Below, one piece after another: positions 30,801-42,200 of a DNA stretch of 64,000 nt; the first letter of the stretch is position 1, and each line of letters opens with the position of its first letter. The position numbers were made by a program, and so were the translations under genes. A model generated the notes under the pieces. The model was not told where the DNA came from. It saw only the letters and a program-made list of their open reading frames with translations, and did not search any database. Location: the NCBI GenBank assembly GCA_003117195.1, contig BDSI01000021.1, positions 62,001-126,000 of the forward strand, in the 5' to 3' direction. The DNA comes from Eudorina sp. 2006-703-Eu-15. Lineage: Eukaryota > Chlorophyta > Chlorophyceae > Chlamydomonadales > Volvocaceae.

Positions 30801-33800
30801 CCCCGGTCCTGCGCCCGCCCTTCCGCCCGCCCCTTACCTGCAGGAAGCTCCGCAGCGTCGTCCGCATCTCGTTGTGCTCGTAGGCGTCGTTGCGGCTGAA
30901 GCGGCCCGTGGCCAGAATCGCCGCGACCTGAGGCGGCACGGTGGGAGGTGAGAGGGAGACCGGGGCGGGGAGTACTGGGCGGTTTGGTGTCGGCGATGGG
31001 CTGCTGCGATGACAGCCGTCAAGGCAGCGGTCCGGTGTGAGCAAAACGAGAAGGCAGGAGGCCGAAAACGGACCCGGTGTGGGAGGGTGTGAGGACTATG
31101 GGTCAAAGCGAAAAGCCCCCAGGCACAGCCAGCCCGGGGACATGGGGGGGGTGTTGAGGACTAGGGTTGGCACGTAGGCGCAGTGAAGTGAGTCGGCCCA
31201 TCGCTTCGGCCACGCATCCTCTCCCCTCCCGTCAGTCACGGTATTGCCCCCGTGCACTACCACCACCCCTCACCACCCCCCGATCCCCTCGCCGCCGCCC
31301 ACCTTTTCCTCGGAGCTCTTCCCCAGGTGCAGCTGCCGCAGCTGACCCGGCGACTCCAGCGGCCAGCCCAGCCGCACCAGCACCCCCATCGCCCGGTCGA
31401 TCGCCTTGATGCGGAACTGGTCCTCGCGGCCCATGTACAGCTGTACGGCACCGGTATTTGTACGGCATGGCGCACAGAGTTACAAGCTCGCGTGGGTAGG
31501 TGGATAAAGCGCGGGATGCGGGAGGCTGTGGGTGGGTATAGGGAATTGGTAGACATATTTTATACTGCGCTGCGCTGTGGGTGGGGGTTAGGGGCCGTCG
31601 GCTGCGGATGAGAGAGGCACTAGGCGCCCCAAAATGCCGGCGTGGGATCTCCCCCTCCCACAGCCGCCCCCGGTCATCATATGACGTCATCCGCCGCCCC
31701 TCCCCACACCCATATCACCCATATCGGGTTGTCGGTAACCTGTGTTACGGGACCCGGGTGTTCAATTGAAAAAAGAAATAAGCCCGAAGAACGAACCCGG
31801 GAACACCCAGCAACAACTCAGTATACTTACGTGACGTGGTACCTGCATAGCAATGGAAAGATAGAGACCGCGCGCGGGCGCGTGGCGGCGCGGCCGCGCT
31901 GCCGCCGGTGCAGTAGCAAGCAAAATGCGAACCCGACCCAACCCGGAAAGGACAGATACCGGGCTCTGGGTGTCTTCTACTTCCGTTGCCTGCGTCGCCT
32001 ATTCCCCTGGACTTCGTTTCTCGTGGCTCAGTTTCCTTTCACACATAATACCCACGTCTCTGGTGCGCTTGAGCTCCGCCAGAATGCAGAACGGTCTCGC
32101 GGCGCAGCAGCGGTGGCTGCACACCGCGTTGATGCCGACCCACTCGCCAGCTGCCGGCGCCGGCGCCGGGGCCGCGCCAGCAGTCTCCGAGACGGCTGCG
32201 CTGCGCCTGACGGCGGCGGCGGCGGCGGCGCCGCCGCCGCCGCTGCCCCCGTCCCCTGTCTGACCGCCCTCCCCGTCGCTGCTGGTCTCGGTGTCGGTGC
32301 TTCGACGGCGGCGGCGGCCGCCACGCGGGGTCTGCGGGATCCGCGGGGTTCCGAAAGCACTGCCGCCGCCGCCGCCGCGACCTGCGCGGCCGCCGCTTCC
32401 CGGCGTGCTGGGACCAGCGGTGGCGCGGCCGACCGCACGGCCGACGTCGTCGCCGGCGGTGTCCGCCTCGGCTGACGGCGCCGGGGTCGTCGGATCCCCC
32501 TCCGTGTGGTAGCTGTGCCTGCGCGGCGGCCGTGGCCGGGCCCCGGGTTTCTGCAGTCGCATCACTTGAACCCACGGCGCGGGTCTTGTTCCAGACGGTC
32601 TACCTCCTATACCTCCCCCGAGCCGACGTCCCGCCCACGGATCCGTTACTGTCTCCTTTCCTGAATCCCCACGCACAGGTGACCTAAATGTCCTTATGCG
32701 GGGGCCCCTGTTCGTCTTTGTTTCTTACTGTACCCCTGTGAGTTGGCCCCACTGTGCCGCGCGGCGCGATCGGAGCTCTAGTGCCGCGTGCCCCAGGCAG
32801 CCTCGATCCAACACAACCCGCCCTATGACCAGCACTGTTCCCATCACCAGCACGCCCGCCCGCCCGCCCCGCCCGGACCCACTTGGCCCAGTGCGACAGG
32901 ATGAGCATGCAGGTGCGGGCGGCGGCCTCCGGGTCCCACGGCTCGATCCACCTGCGGAGCGGGTCGGCGGAGGTGGGGGAAGAGGAACTCGCTGACAAGG
33001 AATCGGGAGGGTTGGTGCATACTGCATAGTAGGGGCTGCGCTAGCTGCCGGAGCAGAAGTGCGGGCGGCAGAGCGCTGCATAGGGGCAGTGGTAAAGGGC
33101 AAACAGGCCGCCGCTTTTGACACCCGGTTTTCACACCCAGGATTTCACGCCGGTACCGGGCGCGGTTGGGATGGCCACAGGGATGGGCTGAGCAGAGCTG
33201 CAGGCCGTGGGCTTAGGAGCGGCGCAGGGACCCAGCCCTGTGCAGGGCTGTGGGCACGGGCTCCGCAACCCGGTAGACGAGAGCGGGCGACGGTAGCCGC
33301 CCAACAAGGACACCGAGAGGCTCAATGAACCAGGCACGCCGCCCGGTCACGCGCGCAAGGATGCTGCTGCGACGCGCGCTGCTCCATTCAACCCTGTCCA
33401 ATCCGACACCAGCACCCCCTCACACAGTACCTAGACCGTGGGGGCCCCGGCCCCCCCTGGGCCGTCTTGACACTTTTATTGCCAGCCGCACCCGTGATCC
33501 ACCACCTCCACGCTGCCTGCGCAGCCCCGCCGCTCTGCAGCCCAGCCCCACAACACACACCGGTCGTCCACACCCCAGTCCTCAGGCCGGGCACAGATGT
33601 CCGCGGGGCCGGGGAGCACCCGTCCGCCATCCGACGCGCCAGGAGGAGAGCCGAGGTCCGCCGGCGCCGCCACCGCTGCCGCCGCAGCGGCAGCTGCGGA
33701 AGCCCTCCCAGCGAGCTGCTCGTCAGCAGGCGGCGCCTCCGGGACTGCTGCCGCCGCCAGTGCTGTCACCGGTCCCTGACCGAGGTCCAGGTCGGAGGCC

Positions 33801-36800
33801 TTGGCCATCGCCTCGCCGACATCCACAGGTGGTGGCTGTGGGGGCGCAGCCGCGCGGCCACGCCGCGCCGCCGGGTGTAGGTGCTGGTGTTGGTTTGGAT
33901 GGCGATTTGGGTCGGTCGGCGGCGCCTCGGGGTTGTTCGGTTGAGGCGACGGCGGAGGCGGCGACGTCCGCTCCGGGCCGGCGGGCTCTCTGGCAGCGGG
34001 GGCGTTCATTGCCCCGACGAGCTGCGGCGCTGTTGCCGGGGGCTGGTGTGCTGCGGGCTGCTGCTGCTGCTGCTGCTGCTGCTGCGGCGGCGGCGGCGAT
34101 GGCACCTGTGTGGCGAGCTGGATGAGATGGCCGGCGGCGGGGTCGGGCGCCAGCCGCTGGTCCTGGGGACGTTTGGGAGGATGAGGTGATGGTGACCTGT
34201 AACAGCCCCCGGAGGGCTAGGAGGGCTAGGGGTTCAGGGGCTTAGGGTTGATTCCTAGAGTCTGTCCAGCCTCCAATCAGGCCAATAAGGCCGGACAGGC
34301 CTCGCTCTCCTCTCAGCAAGACCAGCCCAGGCAAGCCGCCCCTACCCAGGCAACCTAACCACCAAAGCCAAAGCCAACGCGAAGGCCCGCCTCCCATTCT
34401 TCACATAGTCACAAAACCCTGCGATCAGTCCCCGGACAGCCCCATGCCGTCGCCTGCACCTCCGAAACCACAGCCGGGGTCTCCAACCTGAGCCAGGCAG
34501 TCCCGTAGGTACAGCGGCGTTACGAACAGCAAGCCGGGCGGCAGGCCCGCCACTGACGGGGTCGCGGCGGTAGCGCTGTCGTACTCCAGATCTGAGGAGC
34601 GCAGTAGCCGCGCTGCTTCCTCTGCGGACGTGTCGTACCTACCGGAGGGCAAGCAGCGCAGGGGCAAGAAGACACCACGCGGCAGGACGGTGGCGCGGCG
34701 CCAGCGCCATCCGGCGAAGCTGCGGCTCTTAAGAGCCCCGTCCGCTATGCGTCAGCACTTCCCCGCCCCCCACCCGCCCCACCGCTTGGACGCCCCTGAA
34801 GCCTTCACCCCTGGGTTCCAAAGCCCAGACTCTCACCTCGCCACCACATGAGTGGTTCCCGGTCCCACGCTGTACTGCTCCTGGCCGCCGGCCTGCTTCA
34901 CCTGGAGCCAGGGCGGGGTTACGAAGTACGGCAGCCTGGTTACCGCACTCCAGACCGATGGTCACAGTTTCGGAGCGGGGGCCCCGGGATCCGGGCCCGC
35001 GCCGTATCTTGATACTACGTCTGCGCCTCAGGTCGTGAAGGCCGCATCACCAAGATTGCTGGCCCAACCAACTAACCGCGCAGTAAACTGCCCGCCCAAG
35101 TGCCCAACCAACTCACCCGGGCCAGGACGTCCCGCGACTGCGCCCGCGCCCAGAACACGAAGCGACACCCCCGGAAGATGTGGCGCCTCCCGCCCGGCCG
35201 GGGCCTGCCACCCGCGGTGACGTCACCGCTGGGTGCAGGTCCACCGCCGGGTGCAGGTCCATCGCCGGCCGTGGCCCCGGCAGCGCCGGAGATCTCGGGC
35301 CCGCTGCCCGCCACGGCGGCCAACGCGGACCCCGGCTGGTGGGGTTGGGAAGGAACCGGCTGGTGGGGTGGGGAAGGAACCGGCTGGTGGGGTAGGGAAG
35401 ATGCGGATGGGGCCGCTGCGGCCGCAACCGCAAGACCCACAGCGTGGTCAGTATCTGCTGGAGAGGGCGGCCGCTTACTGGCTGCAGACGGGGGCTGCTG
35501 CGCCTCATGCGCCTGCTGTGGCCCAACGGCAGGCAACGGCGCCCCCGTCTGCTGTATTTCCTGTTGCCGTGCAGCCAAACCCTCCCCCGGCGTCGCCGTG
35601 CGCGGCGTCTGCCCCGTGAATTGCAGAGGTGGAGGCGGCGGCAGCGGAGCCGTCGCCGCTGCCTGCTCCTTCCTCTGCGCCACCGCCCCTCCGCCGACCC
35701 GAGCCTCCGAGAGGTTGGAGGCCGGGGACCGTAACCCCGCCACCACCGGCTCCTCCATGACCTCACGGCCCTCCAGCGGTCCTGCCACCTTTACAGGCTG
35801 CAAGGCCGCGGCCTGCAAGCCGCCTGCCGGCGGCGCCGCTTCGCTCCCCACGGGGTGGGGTTCGGCCGCTTCAGTCCGAGGACCTGCATGCGGCAGCTGC
35901 AGATCCGCTGGGGCCGCCGCGCTCACCCGGCCGGCGCCGCCGCTCCCCTCGCCGACAGCCGAGTCCTCGGCCGCGGCATATGCGTGTACGGCCGGCGCGA
36001 CCGGTCCGTGGGCCTGTGGAACCACCACAGAAGTCGCTTCAGCGGCTCCACTGCCGGCTCCACCACCCTTACCACTGTCGCCACCACCACCACCCACATC
36101 AAGATCACGTTGGGAATCGCCAGCATTAGGAGCTGCTGCGGCTGCTGCACCGCCTGCTGCTGCGCCTCCTTCTGTTGTTACGGGGTAGCCATCGCCGCAG
36201 TGTCTCACTTCTGACCCGCCGGGTGCGGCCGCAGCCGCCGTTCGCGGGCTTGCAGCCGCCGCAGCCGCCATCTCCCTGCCCCCATGCCTCTGCGCGCCTG
36301 AGGACCCCGGCTGCCAGGTCCCGGCCACCGGCTGTGTCAGCCCCTCCCCTGCTACCGGCGAGTAAAGTCCCGCTGACCTCGCCGACGGCAATGGCGGCTG
36401 CGGCGCCTCGCCGACCGGCGCCGGACAGGTCTCTTCCTCGCTCCCTCCCCGCGCCGCCGCCGATACCCCCCTGACAGATGTAAGCACTGCCGTGGAAGGG
36501 GCTATGGGCGTTGCCGCGGCCGCCGTGGCGTCGCCGACAGCCGCATCCGCGGGCAACCGCATCAGAGCGTTTCCATCAGTCAGAGGACTTCCCGGGCGCC
36601 GCCGCTTGCGCTGGAGAGCAGCCCCCACCGCCGCGGCGGCCCCTGCGGGGTCGGGCGGGAGGTGCGGCTCGGGCTCCGACGGCCGCTGGCGGTCTGGTGT
36701 GCCTGGCGGGGTCGGCTGTTGCTGTTGCTGTTGCTGCGGCCGCGGCGGCGGCTGCGGCGGCTGCGGGCTCCGGTCTGTCGGGGGGCGCACCGGAAGCGCC

Positions 36801-38233
36801 GCGTCAAGCGGACACGGGGGCGGTGATGGCGGCGGCGCCGGCGGTGCGAGGCCGACCGCTGACATGACACCTGGCTGCAAAGCACTGCGGGCCATGGATG
36901 GTTCGGACCCCACTGTGCCGGCATCTTGGACTGCTGGGGCTGTGGGTGCAGCGGCCGCCGGCTTCGGGGCTACGCCAGGTGCCGGCTTGAAATCCAGTGC
37001 ATCCGACCTCTGAGGCTGGGTTTGTGGCGGTGGCGGCGGCGGCGGTCGTGACGGGGCCGCCACGTCCCCGGCCAGCACCACCCGCTGCCGTTTGGCAGCC
37101 GGACCCCTCACCCCGGCGCCGCTGGGGCTGCTGCCGGACTGCCCGGAAGCCTTCGCGGCCGCTGCTTGCTGTTGCTGTTGTTGTGGCTGCTGAAGGTGCG
37201 GCGGCGACAAGCAGCGGGGCGGTGATATGCGGGGCGCCGCATCCCCTACCGCTACTCCATCACCTGCGCCACGCTGGTTGTCCAGCCGGCCTACCGGCCG
37301 TTCAGCGGCCGTAGCACGCGCAGCTGCCGTCACCGCTGCGGCTGGTGCTGCCGCTGGTGCTGTCGCTGGTTCCGTCGCCGGCGGCTGCGCAGAGGTGCGT
37401 CCCACGGAACCGCTGCGGAGCAAGTCCTCCGCTGCAGCTGGAACCGCTCGCGGAGACGCCAGAGGCACATCAGGCTGACGGAGCTGGCCACCGGCCCTCG
37501 TGGCACCCGCAGCCGTGTTCTCCGCCGCCAACCCGACTGGATGGACGACCCGCGGTTCCTGTGCATGCGCCTGGCTCCGGGCCGAATCCGGTTGAGTACC
37601 GCAAGAGTGCGGCAGTCCCATGGCAACCTCGCGTTCGCCGCGGGTGCTGCGCGCTTCGGCATCTCCGGTGGCCCGGAGCTCCAAGCCGCTGACGAGCCTG
37701 GCATCGCGCCGCTCCAAGTAGACTCGGTCGCCGGGATGAAGCTGCAACAGCGTGCGGGAAGAGGGCCGGGTGCGCGGGCTGCCGAACATTAAGCGGACAT
37801 GGTCGGGCGTAAGTGAATCCTTGTTGGTCATGTGCAACGAACGAACAGTTGCGCCCGATTTCGTGCGGCGTAGGTGGAGAGGAAAGGTTCCGCGGGGCTC
37901 AAAGCACAGCGTGTGACGTCGCACCTGACAGCTGCATCCCGCAGGTAGCAGCACCAGCGGCTCCAAACCCAGCTGACGCCCTCGCAGACCGCGTACGACG
38001 GCCGCTCCGGAGGCGTGGACGACCGTCAGCCAAACTTGGGCGCCCGCTGGCGCTCCGTGCGCAACAACGGTGTTTGATGGAGAGATCCTATTAGGGGGTT
38101 CATAGCGAATTGTGCAGTGGTGTCTGCTGACTTTCAGCGACGTAATTCCACAATCCTGGCCTCTGCCCAGTTCCGTCAAGGTTCCTGGCTGAAGCACCAG
38201 GACCCGTCCGTTCTCTATATTGAATAACTCCAT
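27844..38233 (-). CDS. DNA polymerase X family enzyme with N-terminal FHA and BRCT domains
   Basis: Likely a gap-filling or end-joining polymerase, related to Pol lambda. Exons: 38233-35117, 34901-34837, 34638-34488, 34162-~33600, 32951-32879, 32550-32056, 31440-31303, 30927-30838, 30673-30542, 30166-30095, 29870-29775, 29504-29377, 29246-29068, 28906-28783, 28412-~28247, 27957-27844 (TGA). Residues 1-~110 form an FHA domain of the PNKP/aprataxin type (LTELGRGQDCG, then LKVSRHHCTIRY; key Arg24, Ser36, Arg37, His38). A ~900-residue Ala/Pro/Gln linker follows, then a BRCT domain (HIFRGCRFVF, SVGPGTTHVVARY, LLFVTPLYLRDCLA), the lyase domain (GREDQFRIKAIDRAMGVLVR, where the second Lys region is conserved), fingers (VWGCGESTARSWW) and palm. 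Metal-binding Asps are present: DVD across the 29775/29504 junction (GSYARGSTSSSDV plus DFIIAP) and RVDVKCY. The thumb carries FSSGADFNRALRYWAYK. Exons in the 33600-32879 linker and the 28247 donor are uncertain. Phases elsewhere agree, which argues for one gene. Confidence 0.9.
28510..28606. repeat. 16-bp tandem repeat TCGCTTTACGGTGTGG
   Basis: Six near-perfect copies in the intron between the polymerase exons 28783 and 28412. No coding role. Confidence 0.95.
29874..29972. repeat. Intronic GGGTGGCGGGTA / GGGTGGCGTTTT minisatellite
   Basis: About eight 12-bp units start a few bases from the acceptor of the exon that carries the polymerase active-site SSDV motif. The polypyrimidine tract of that acceptor is formed by the complementary C-rich strand of the repeat itself. 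Confidence 0.9.
31534..31560. repeat. Dispersed TATAGGRAATTGGTAGACATATT motif, copy A
   Basis: In the polymerase intron 31441-32055, about 95 bp upstream (gene sense) of the exon 31440-31303 acceptor. Closely matches 42845-42872 and 50002-50029; the match to 50002 runs on for ~25 bp (TACTGCGC...GGG). Confidence 0.8.
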
Positions 38234-39288
38234 GTGAATTCGTCATGGAGTTGCCTTTTGCTCAAGACAACGTCCGTCAAAGTTCCACAATGTTCAAACG
38301 GGACGTCAAAAGGATTTGCGCCACGAGGTGAACCTTCAAAAGCTTGCCCGTGCCCGTATCACCGCGCAGCGAAGGATGGCTGGAGGATTGCGCGTTGCGC
38401 CCGTGACCAGCAAATGTCCAATGTCGTTGGCGACCCAACTGCTAGCGGATCGCAGCGACAGCTAGCCGGCCAGCCACTAACGACTAACCCCATTCCCCTA
38501 AAGCTTTCAGACGATTATCCAGCGTTACGAAGATCTGTAGCAATTTGGCACATTCGACGACCCCGGGTATGGGGTCTAGAGGCGCGCGGGCGTGGAACAG
38601 AAACGCCGTGGTAGCCAGTGTTCGGAGAAGTGGAAAGCTGGAATTGCAAACCTCAGTCAATTTAAGTATGTCACCTAATTCAGTAAGGGAACGCGTTTAT
38701 CGTCCTCTCGTCTGTGGTGCAAAGCCGTGGCCGGGACCGTGGGCGGTAGGCCGCGACGCGGAAACGCTTGATGGCATTTCATGGTCCATACAACCATTTA
38801 AACATGACCTATCATCAATTTTCAACAAGCGTACAGCTTAAGAACACCGCGAATGAAGCCTGGCATATAGTGTGCTCTCTGGGACAACACACGCAATGGC
38901 TTTGAATTGTAGAGCTGCCATCACGGTCAGCGGATCCCTGTCAAGTTACTCCCCACGAACCGCAGCGAGCATAATGTCCGTTCCGTCCGTTAGACCTCCG
39001 TACTGATGCGAAAAAGCGACGTCTACCAATGCAGAGAGGAGGACTAAACATGCACGTAAGCATAGAATAAAATAAATTTGTCTTCCGACACATTAGTATT
39101 GTATAATCCTAGCCTGCCATGCGACTGACGCGACGTGGCACTTCAGTGCAGCGCTAGTGCATTATAGTTTCTACAATAACTTGTCCACAAGCGATGCCTA
39201 TGATACTATTTGCTGGATGCTGGTATTTTAATAGGTCCGATCTACACGACCGTGAGAGTCACTGACTTTTAAGTGGACGGTGTGCATC
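38234..39288. promoter_or_regulatory. Divergent intergenic region between PolX and the Ycf45-type gene
   Basis: About 1.05 kb separates the two divergent start codons, so it must hold both promoters. It is clearly AT-richer than the genes. No open frame with protein-like content, no RNA gene and no recognisable TATA box or operator was found. Confidence 0.6.
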
Positions 39289-42200
39289 ATGCGAGGACTT
39301 CGCCATTGTCACAAGGAAGCAGTCTCAAATTCACGTCTGCCCCAGCCTTGCATCCGCGGGCGTCGTGGAGTTCTGAAGTGCCGCGACTGCACGCAAACCC
39401 TACGCGCACTGCCAAGAACGTCCACCGTCACCCTCACGACCCCTGTTTCCGTGGACGGGCCTGATGGATCCACCGCTCCGGAGCCACCTTCGCGCACAGA
39501 GCGGCCCCACATCTGCTCAGAGCTGCAACTGCTCTTGCGCCTGCTCCCTCCCGCCGTGAGGACGTTGCTGGAGACCCGTCCCGACGTCGACCAGGTGTGC
39601 GCACCTCCACGGCGGCACCTACCCTCCCACACTTTCATGACCTCCAGAAACCAACACTTGCTGCCACCTGCGCATTGATCCTCGTCCTCGGTTGGCGACC
39701 CGATCCGGACCTGAACAACCCTCTTGTTCAATCCGGGCTTGTTTTCCCCTTTTGACCCCTCTCTTTCGCGGCGTCTTGCCGCGCGTCCTCGCGGCGTCTT
39801 GCCACGCGTCCTCGCGGGAAACACTGCCAGCTGGTGGAGGTGGTGATGGACCTGGGGCGGCGGCCCTCCGCGCGCTTTCCCCACGGCGATGTCGACCTCA
39901 GCAGCCAGCCCATGACGGCGGACGACCTGCAGCAGGCGATGGCGCAGGTGGGAGCGGCACCGTGCGGGATCCGGGGCGGCCACTCTGGGACCCCCCTTCC
40001 GCCGGATAGAAACCCACATGGGGGTGTCGAAACGGGCGATGGCCGGGACGGGGCGGAGGAAGGGGGTGCACTGGAACAGGTCGGGCCCGAGCTGTGATCT
40101 TATGTGGTGGCTCGGTCTTGACCTGATGGCTCGGTATAGTTCGGTGGCTAGGTCCACAAGGCGCCGCGCTCAGGCGACTGATCGGCGCCGGGGGGGCTGA
40201 TGTCCCCCTGGGTGCTTCCCCCCGCGGCAGGTTGGTCGCTTCGACGGTGACAACCGCGCCGGCATCGACTCGACGCTGCACCGCATCTCGTGCATCCGCA
40301 ACCGCGCCGGCCGGGTGGTGGGGCTCACCTGCCGCGTGGGCCGCGCGGTGCCGGGGGCGGCCGAGCTGGTGCGCGACCTGGTGATGGACGGCCGCAGCGT
40401 GCTGCTGCTGGGACGTCCAGGTGAGCCCCCCCCCTCCCCTCCCTGGGGCGGCCAGTCAGCGCAACTTGAGTTTGAATTTGAATTTGAAGTGGCCTGCCTA
40501 CCAGTGTCCTGCACCCCTCCGGCGGCGGCGGGGTTCAACCGGAGCGGACCGAAGGAAGGGGAGCAACCGTCGCACTGAGCATTGCACCGGACAGGATTGG
40601 GTCCGCTGATGCGGTGGCCAGCAAGCACCAGCACGCGCCAGCACAAATCAACACGGACTGGGGCTGGGGCCAACCCCATTGCACAAAAACGGAGCGGAGG
40701 GGTTTCAGCGGGGGTAGGGTTCCGTATGTACGGCTGCTTCGACCAAGTACTGCACTCCTCGGCGAGCCGCCGACCCAGATCGGACCTGATGCAGTACGGC
40801 AAGTACGGGATTTTACGACACTCGGTCGTGGACGTGGGGGCATGACCCGCCTGGCCCGCCTCGCCTGCGGTGGCGGCGCACGGACCCGCAGGTGTGGGTA
40901 AGACGACGGCGCTGCGGGAGGTGTGCCGCATCGCGGCGGACGAGTCGGGGCGGCGGGTGGTGGTGGTGGACACGTCCAACGAGATTGGCGGCGACGGGGA
41001 CGTGCCGCACCCCAGCATCGGCGGCGCGAGGCGCATGCAGGTGGGTGGGTAGGGGGTGTAGGGACCTGGTAGACATGCTGTATGGAAGGTGGGTGGATGT
41101 CATCCACCTGTCGGTAAACAACTGGATGGGGGAACACAGCTGTGGGGACCCCACGCCGTGAGCCGTGCCTGGGGGGCTATGCGTGCCTGATCAAGGACTG
41201 CTGGGACCGGGGGTCGGTTCTGTGCAGGGAAGCGGTTGGGGGTGGGTGACCTGGTGGCAGCAAGGGTGGGGGCCGGGGCGGGCGCTTGGCGGGTGAGGAT
41301 GGGCCGTGTTGGATGGGCCGGTCCGGCAGTACCGCCAGCAGCACCAAACAGGGTGTCCGCGCCGCCCCGCATGCGCGCCGCCCCGCCCGCAGGTCCCCCG
41401 TCCGGAGGCGCAGCACGCGGTGATGGTGGAGGCGGTGGAGAACCACATGCCGCAGGTAGGGCGGCGGCGGCAGCGGCGTGGGGACCGTGCCTTGGGGGCG
41501 GGTGCGCGGGATCCCATCGGGGTTGCCGCTTAGCGCTGCGAGTGCGGTCTGCAGCACGGCGGCATTCAAACCGTGCGGCCCTGTCGGGTTTGCTATCCTC
41601 TCCCGCGAGCCGCGCCCGCTTGTCTTTCGGTTTGCCTCTCGGTACACGCCAAGCGGTCTCTGAGCTCCCATGACCGCGGTCGGAGAAATATTCCAACGAC
41701 CGTCTCGCGTTGCCTGGATATCTCGTGTTGCCTGGATGGGCAGGTAGTTGTGATTGATGAGATCAGCACCGCGGCGGAGTGCGCAGCGGCGCGCACCATC
41801 GCCCAGCGGGGGGTGCAGCTGGTGGCGACGGCCCACGGCAACCAGCTGCAGAACGTGCTGAAGAACCCCACCCTCGCGGACCTGGTGAGCGGGGCTGGGT
41901 GGGGTGAGATGGGGTGGGGTGTGCTTGTGTTGGAGGTGTTGGGGGCTTGGCCCGGAGGACGAGAGCTCTGTGGGCTGCTGATGCTCGCATCCCCTCAACC
42001 TCGCGTTCCTGACCCCTTGCCGAGGTGGAGCTCGAGTGAGTGAGGGGGACTGGTTGGGAACTGGCGTTTGTGACCCGCCGTCTTTTTCCCCCGCTCCGCC
42101 GCAGTGCACCTCTTTTCCTTACCCCCGCGCCCCCCTCCACAGGACTTTTGCACTGGCAGCAGCGCAGTTTGAATGTGTCTTCCAATATCCTATCCCCCCT

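Noticed and set aside
32999..33600. Further exon of the polymerase gene between the Gln-rich linker and WIEPWDPEAAARTCMLILSH
   Set aside because: A junction with matching phase could not be found, so I left the border approximate and did not claim an exon.
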